Of a DNA stretch of 64,000 nt, positions 59,838 through 64,000 are shown in pieces; position 1 is the first letter of the stretch, and each line of letters begins with the position of its first letter. The notes under the pieces are model-generated. The model was not told where the DNA came from. It was given only the letters and a program-made list of their open reading frames with translations, and ran no database searches. This DNA comes from Lachnospiraceae bacterium. GTDB lineage: Bacteria; Bacillota; Clostridia; Lachnospirales; Lachnospiraceae. The stretch covers positions 1 to 64,000 of the forward strand of contig SVFT01000012.1 in the NCBI GenBank assembly GCA_015056735.1. The letters run 5' to 3'. The position numbers and the translations under genes are program-made.

Positions 59838-61522
59838 GAATAAATCCGCTTTCCCAGAAGGCGCTTGCGGTACTCGATCTCATTCAAGGGCTTGTCAAAA
59901 AAGTATCCCTGCGCCTTATTGCATCCCTGTTCACGGAGGAATTCCACCTGTGCCGGAAGCTCAATACCCTCTGCCAATACTTCCATTCCGAGATCTTTTA
60001 CCAGCTTGATCACCGCGCAGATCAAGGTCACATCCGATTCCTGCTCTTTTTCAGTCCTGATATTATCCAGGAAAGACTTATCAAGCTTGATAACATTCGT
60101 ATGCAGATTCTTCACGATATTCAGCGACGAATAGCCCGTTCCGAAATCGTCGATCGAAGTTGCCACACCGTTCGCATTCATCGTGTCGATAAACTCGGAA
60201 AGTGCCGCAAAGTCTTCATAGCCGGATTCTTCCGTTAATTCAACCTCGATATCGGAATGATTTACAGAGTTTTCGTCGATGATCGAAAGGATCCTCTCCG
60301 CAAAATTCGACTCATGCAGATGCAGTTTGGAAAAGTTGACAGAGATCGGCACCGGTTCGAGGCCGTCACGTCTCCATCTGTTTATATCCCTGCAGATCAG
60401 GTCGAGCATATAGTAATCCAGTGTGCAGATCGTACCTTCCTGCTCTAAGATCGGCACAAAATCACCGGGCGGGACAATGATGCCGCCGCGCCGCCATCGT
60501 ACAAGCGCCTCTGCTCCGCAAAGCGCACCTGTCTTAAGATCGACTTTCGGCTGATAAAACGCTTCAAACTCCCTTTCATTGATCGCTTTGGGAAAAAGAA
60601 CCGACACTTCCTTCGCACGGATCGAGTATTCCAGCATACTGGGCTTAAAGTAAACAATCTGCTCGCCGACCATATGCTTCGCATATTGAAGCGCAGCAGA
60701 TGAACACATCAGAAGATCTCCCACCTGATCACCCGGAGCAGGGTGGTAGATGCCACAGCGCATCTGAATCTCCACATCCTGCTCAAGGCCGGCATGCTGC
60801 AGGCGGATCTTGAGGTTAGACAAGAGTTCCAGATGTGCGTCCAGATTCTGTTTTTTGACGAGCACAACGAAGTTATCTCCACCAAGACGCACGATCAGTT
60901 CTTCTGCGCTCAGTGAGAAATAAATGGTGCGAACCAGTTCTTTTAAGATATAGTCACCGTTACGATCACCGTAAAAACGGTTGATATACCGGAAATTCTT
61001 GATATTTTCAAAAAGAGCGACAAACTCCGGCAGTCGCCGCGATCTCTCAAGCATCGTACCGTACTGCATCAGTTTCTGCGTATTGTTCGCTCCGGTCATA
61101 CTATCCACAAAAGCAGATCGGGACAGCAGTTCGCCGACTCTGACCCCCAGCCCTTTCAGATAGATGTAGTCCATGACGATCTCCAGATATCTCTTCTCAT
61201 CATCTGACCAGGAATGCCCTTTGATCGGGTACCAGGCAAGCTGCAACGAGCCATTGTTCACAAGAGAAAACCTGCGCTCGATCGGCTCTGCATCATACCC
61301 CCGAAATCCGGCATATACGACTCGTGTCTCCTTTGTGCCTTTCAGGTCAAAAACAGATGGCGGCGTATCCAGCATGACCAGAACACGTCCGATATGCAGC
61401 TTATCCGCAACAAAAGACACCGCACGGGAGATGATCTCCTGCGCCTCTCCAAGTGTATTTACTTCTTGTATCAGAGATTCCGCAAAATGATGGAGATCTG
61501 CGCCACTCAGTATCTCTTTCAC
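59831..61522 (-). CDS. GAF-GGDEF-EAL protein, probable cyclic-di-GMP phosphodiesterase
   Basis: 563 residues, starting at GTG behind GGAGGG. N-terminal ~130 residues resemble a GAF sensor. The GGDEF domain has RLGGDNFVV, so the last catalytic Glu is changed and cyclase activity is unlikely. The EAL domain keeps all catalytic positions: GAEALVRW, VNFSKLHL, VELTEE, SIDDFGTGYSSL, KLDKSFL, AEGIE and QGYFFDKP, so it should break down c-di-GMP. Likely tied to motility control given the flagellar genes in the window. Confidence 0.92.
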   Translation of the reverse strand: MKEILSGADLHHFAESLIQEVNTLGEAQEIISRAVSFVADKLHIGRVLVMLDTPPSVFDLKGTKETRVVYAGFRGYDAEPIERRFSLVNNGSLQLAWYPIKGHSWSDDEKRYLEIVMDYIYLKGLGVRVGELLSRSAFVDSMTGANNTQKLMQYGTMLERSRRLPEFVALFENIKNFRYINRFYGDRNGDYILKELVRTIYFSLSAEELIVRLGGDNFVVLVKKQNLDAHLELLSNLKIRLQHAGLEQDVEIQMRCGIYHPAPGDQVGDLLMCSSAALQYAKHMVGEQIVYFKPSMLEYSIRAKEVSVLFPKAINEREFEAFYQPKVDLKTGALCGAEALVRWRRGGIIVPPGDFVPILEQEGTICTLDYYMLDLICRDINRWRRDGLEPVPISVNFSKLHLHESNFAERILSIIDENSVNHSDIEVELTEESGYEDFAALSEFIDTMNANGVATSIDDFGTGYSSLNIVKNLHTNVIKLDKSFLDNIRTEKEQESDVTLICAVIKLVKDLGMEVLAEGIELPAQVEFLREQGCNKAQGYFFDKPLNEIEYRKRLLGKRIYSL

Positions 61523-61654
61523 AATTTACCCTCCGAGTTTTCTTTCCAATTCAGGAATACAACCAGACACTTACACTTACTAACATCATATCAAATTACA
61601 GCCCTGATTTCTACAATCGGAAAAAGTCTTCATCTTCAAGATGCATCAAATGAA

Positions 61655-61690
61655 AAAAGCACTCTTCGAGTCGCCTCGAAAAGTGCTTTT
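61655..61690 (-). terminator. Terminator downstream of the McrB-like remnant
   Basis: Minus strand: a 16-bp stem (61655-61670 with 61675-61690, one G-U pair), 4-nt loop, ending in a T-run (61659-61654). It lies 76 bp past the McrB-like stop. Confidence 0.85.
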
Positions 61691-61765
61691 GCAATTCAAT
61701 CAATCTTATTCGCAAACATAAGGCATCAGTGCAATAATCCTTACTTCATACTACCTTATTACCCA

Positions 61766-62800
61766 TTATCGGTAATTATCAAGTATAATCGGTAATTCAT
61801 AGCTTGGATGAAATTGCACGAACTCCACCTGCTGCCTCTGCTCATCAGTAAGATCACTATACTTATCTGTGTACCCGTTGCTGATAATATCTGCAGCTAT
61901 AGACTTAGCAAGGTATGATTTTCCCGTGCCTGGTGCGCCTCTGAAAATAATATTCTTAGATTCCAGTAGAAGCTTTGAATAAGGGTTATTACTCTCTTTA
62001 GTAGTTTTAGTAACATCCTCATCAACAACTTGCTCTGTCTTGGTCTGGTTTAACTCTTGATCGGTTTTATCTCTATATATCAAAACAAATTTATCGCCAG
62101 GATTTCCGAAGCGTTTTAAGCACTCTTTCACAAATACAAGCGTAGAAAAAACATTCCATGAATAGATGACAAACTGAGGTCCATTTTCTCGCTTATAAAC
62201 AGAAAGCTCCATCGAGTTCTTATACTTCTTAAACTCTGCCTCTGTAGGGAAAATACCTCTGACTATATCTCTGTCTGGAGAGTACTGGCAAACAGGGAAC
62301 TGCCTTTTATCCTCGTCCGATAAAGATGCAATTTCCTTCTCGAAAATCTGGAAAGCAAGCCTTGGCAATGTCTGATTTGAGATTTTCAGCTCGCCCTTAT
62401 TCCTATTTCTACGGATTACTTCCTCTCCACCCTTCATGAAGTAAGCATCAATAGGCTTGTAGTTATCACCAAGATCAAGATTATCCATTGTGAATCTGTC
62501 ATCTGTAGATACTACAGAATCTGCAGTTACAGTGATTTCATATTTTTCCTGCTTCATTTCAATCGTATACCCCCGGCTTTCAAAATAAGACTTAACTTCG
62601 ACTGCATTGTAGCCTTGTGTAGTTATTTCTTCACCGTTTGCAATATGGTTAGCAACACCAATTACATACTTAGGCGGATATTTCTTACCATCCACAACTA
62701 ACGCATATACAGTACTTTCGTTATGCCAAGGCACGCCATTTTTATCTATATACGCAATCGCTTCTGAAATATTCTGTTCTGTAAGCTTTGGAATTGCCAT
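61766..62800 (-). pseudogene. Truncated McrB-type GTPase/AAA+ restriction protein
   Basis: 344 residues. An N-terminal recognition-type region (~1-80), a second domain (~100-245: DNYKPIDAYFMKG, PVCQYSPDRDI), then the start of the McrB AAA+ domain: Walker A GAPGTGKS (288-295) and VQFHPSY (328-334). Normal McrB proteins continue for several hundred residues through Walker B and the motor region; here the frame ends 10 residues after FHPSY. No McrC partner is seen. AT-richer than its neighbours. Probably a remnant of a modification-dependent restriction system. Confidence 0.8.
61768..61797. repeat. Short direct repeat at the truncation point
   Basis: ATCGGTAATT occurs at 61768-61777 and 61788-61797, 20 bp apart, within the last codons of the truncated gene. 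It could be a deletion scar. Confidence 0.5.
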
Positions 62801-62843
62801 CGAACCCCTCCATTCTAATTTTCATTTGCTGTGTCTTACTATA

Positions 62844-63707
62844 TTAAAAACGCGGTCCTCGCCTAACTGGTCTTCTATTCAAAAACGCATTGATTCTCGT
62901 TCGCTCCGCTTCTTCACGTGGCCTCTTCATATCTGCAAGCCATCTATTGCGTTTCTCTTCTATTTCTTTAAAAGGACTCTGTGATAACCAGTGCTCCTCT
63001 GACAAGAAAAACTCTGCAACATCCATATCCCCAGTTAGCTTTATTGAATGTACAGAAAAGGTAACTTCGCTATAATCTAAATCCGCACTAATAATCCTAT
63101 GAACGATATCATCTTCACCATAAAACACGCAGACACTGTAATTACCTGCCTGTAGTACATTGCCTCTATTAGCTTCGATGCCACTTAGCATTTTTCGTGG
63201 TGAACGCATCCATTTAAAATGCAAATCGTTGTAACACGAAAGATATCTATTTTCCTCTTCTTTCCTAAACCTTCCAAACTCAGAATCTGGGTCCTTGCCT
63301 CTTTCATCAAACACCCATACTATGCGGCGACCTTCATTTGCATGGAACAATGTCCTTTTTCTAAATTCGTCTATATCTATAGAGCTATGTTGAAATTCAA
63401 TTACAGTTTTGCTACTTTCTAAGTACACATCTGCAATATGGATTTCTCCTGTAGTCTCATCCTTAAACCTTACTTCTAACGATTCTGGCGGAAATAACTC
63501 CTGCATATGTATATGCCATTCGCTTTTACTATCCTTATCCTTGCCATAAGGACAATTAGAATCTGTTTTATGCGCAAAATGATGCGCCTTTAGCTCACCC
63601 ATTTTGTGAACCAATGGCATGCCGCATTCTGGACAGAAACATTCTTTGTATCGTTCTGTAGCATTAGCATATATTCTGTTCCCATCTTTGTTATAAGCTA
63701 CAAGCAT
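62844..63707 (-). CDS. CoiA-like competence nuclease-family protein
   Basis: 287 residues. N-terminal zinc ribbon (C25-x2-C28 in CPECG) and HHFAH (42-46), then SEWH (62-65) and the nuclease core with D93 (HIADVYL) and E104-F-Q106 (VIEFQ), the D...E-x-Q pattern of CoiA. CoiA aids transformation in streptococci; related proteins also occur in defence loci. It lies 43 bp upstream of the McrB-like gene, so a nuclease role in the same system is possible. Confidence 0.82.
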   Translation of the reverse strand: MLVAYNKDGNRIYANATERYKECFCPECGMPLVHKMGELKAHHFAHKTDSNCPYGKDKDSKSEWHIHMQELFPPESLEVRFKDETTGEIHIADVYLESSKTVIEFQHSSIDIDEFRKRTLFHANEGRRIVWVFDERGKDPDSEFGRFRKEEENRYLSCYNDLHFKWMRSPRKMLSGIEANRGNVLQAGNYSVCVFYGEDDIVHRIISADLDYSEVTFSVHSIKLTGDMDVAEFFLSEEHWLSQSPFKEIEEKRNRWLADMKRPREEAERTRINAFLNRRPVRRGPRF

Positions 63708-63719
63708 TTTCTACCGCTC

Positions 63720-64000
63720 CTAAGCCGAAAAACACTTTTTATTAATCTCTTTACAAATATCATCACATAGAGATTGTAAGGTTTCACAAACTCTAGCGCC
63801 CTTTTTTATAATTCTGGAATCCAGATCTGTACTGATTTGATTGGCAATAACAATTTCAATCTCTTCATTTACCTTTTCAAATATCATTTTGTAAAATTTT
63901 GCAGAATCTAATTCCATATTCTTTTCATCTATTTCCAGCGCACCTTCTTTATTCCCTGGCATGGAGTATTCAATAACATATTTTCCATCTTCATACCCTA
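63720..64000 (-). CDS. Partial unknown gene, 5' end outside the window
   Basis: The last ~93 codons of a longer minus-strand frame that remains open to the window edge; an ATG at 63960-63962 is internal to the frame and not a convincing start. The visible part is helical, acidic in the middle, with three Cys near the end (CETLQSLCDDIC) and a Lys-rich C-terminus. No family recognised. It ends 12 bp before the CoiA-like gene, so both probably belong to one operon. Confidence 0.65.
   Translation of the reverse strand, partial: GYEDGKYVIEYSMPGNKEGALEIDEKNMELDSAKFYKMIFEKVNEEIEIVIANQISTDLDSRIIKKGARVCETLQSLCDDICKEINKKCFSA

Overview
The window looks like a chromosomal segment of a motile, anaerobic, fermentative Clostridia, most likely a Lachnospiraceae. 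Supporting signs are the Bacillus/Clostridia gene orders mbl-flhO-flhP, cdaA-cdaR-glmM and comFC-yvyF, a long-form ribose-phosphate pyrophosphokinase of about 394 residues, a GlgC/GlgD pair, SpoVG, MecA, a 2[4Fe-4S] ferredoxin and pyruvate formate-lyase fermentation. Base composition is roughly balanced across most of the window and drops visibly in the last ~2.3 kb. I see no rRNA, tRNA, CRISPR array or insertion sequence.

Layout. 1-27.2 kb is one long run of minus-strand housekeeping genes: a sugar-nucleotide decarboxylase and glycosyltransferase; leuA; ptsH; the c-di-AMP synthase/cell-wall operon cdaA-cdaR-glmM; two unknown membrane proteins; yvyF-comFC-recD2; the flagellar rod genes with mbl; the complete excision-repair set uvrA-uvrB-mfd with pth; then spoVG behind glgC-glgD. 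27.3-32.9 kb is plus-strand: murC, a DnaA-box-like cluster, a DnaD-type primosomal protein and DnaI-type helicase loader, prs, and a preQ1-I riboswitch controlling queT. 32.9-42.4 kb is the complete ATP synthase operon (minus strand), which ends in an 841-codon exported protein of unknown function. 42.5-49 kb holds a DUF402 protein, a SleB-type wall hydrolase, dCMP deaminase, upp, rpiB, tsaC and a GH18 protein. 49.3-55.3 kb holds mecA, mgtC, a DUF1858 protein, and a pyruvate formate-lyase locus followed by a ferredoxin. 55.3-61.5 kb has an isochorismatase-type hydrolase, replicative helicase dnaB, rplI, gdpP and an EAL phosphodiesterase. 61.7-64 kb is an AT-richer, defence-like remnant: a McrB-type ATPase cut off just after its Walker A region, a CoiA-like nuclease and a partial unknown gene.

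The most unusual system is the pyruvate formate-lyase locus. The 686-residue catalytic chain has the Cys-Cys active site but stops exactly before the glycyl-radical domain. That domain is encoded by a separate 80-codon gene with its own strong ribosome-binding site. Between them lies a 66-codon gene whose first half aligns without gaps to the first half of the glycyl domain, but whose second half is a Cys-rich tail in place of the radical-glycine segment. pflA follows behind a terminator. This reads as a split, multi-subunit PFL with a third small component of unknown role.

Other connections: c-di-AMP synthesis (cdaA) and breakdown (gdpP) are both present; the c-ring carries a sodium-type ion-binding signature; replication-initiation genes sit behind DnaA-box-like repeats; a ferredoxin has tandem Fur-like boxes at its promoter. 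All functions are inferred from sequence motifs and family knowledge; no database search was run.
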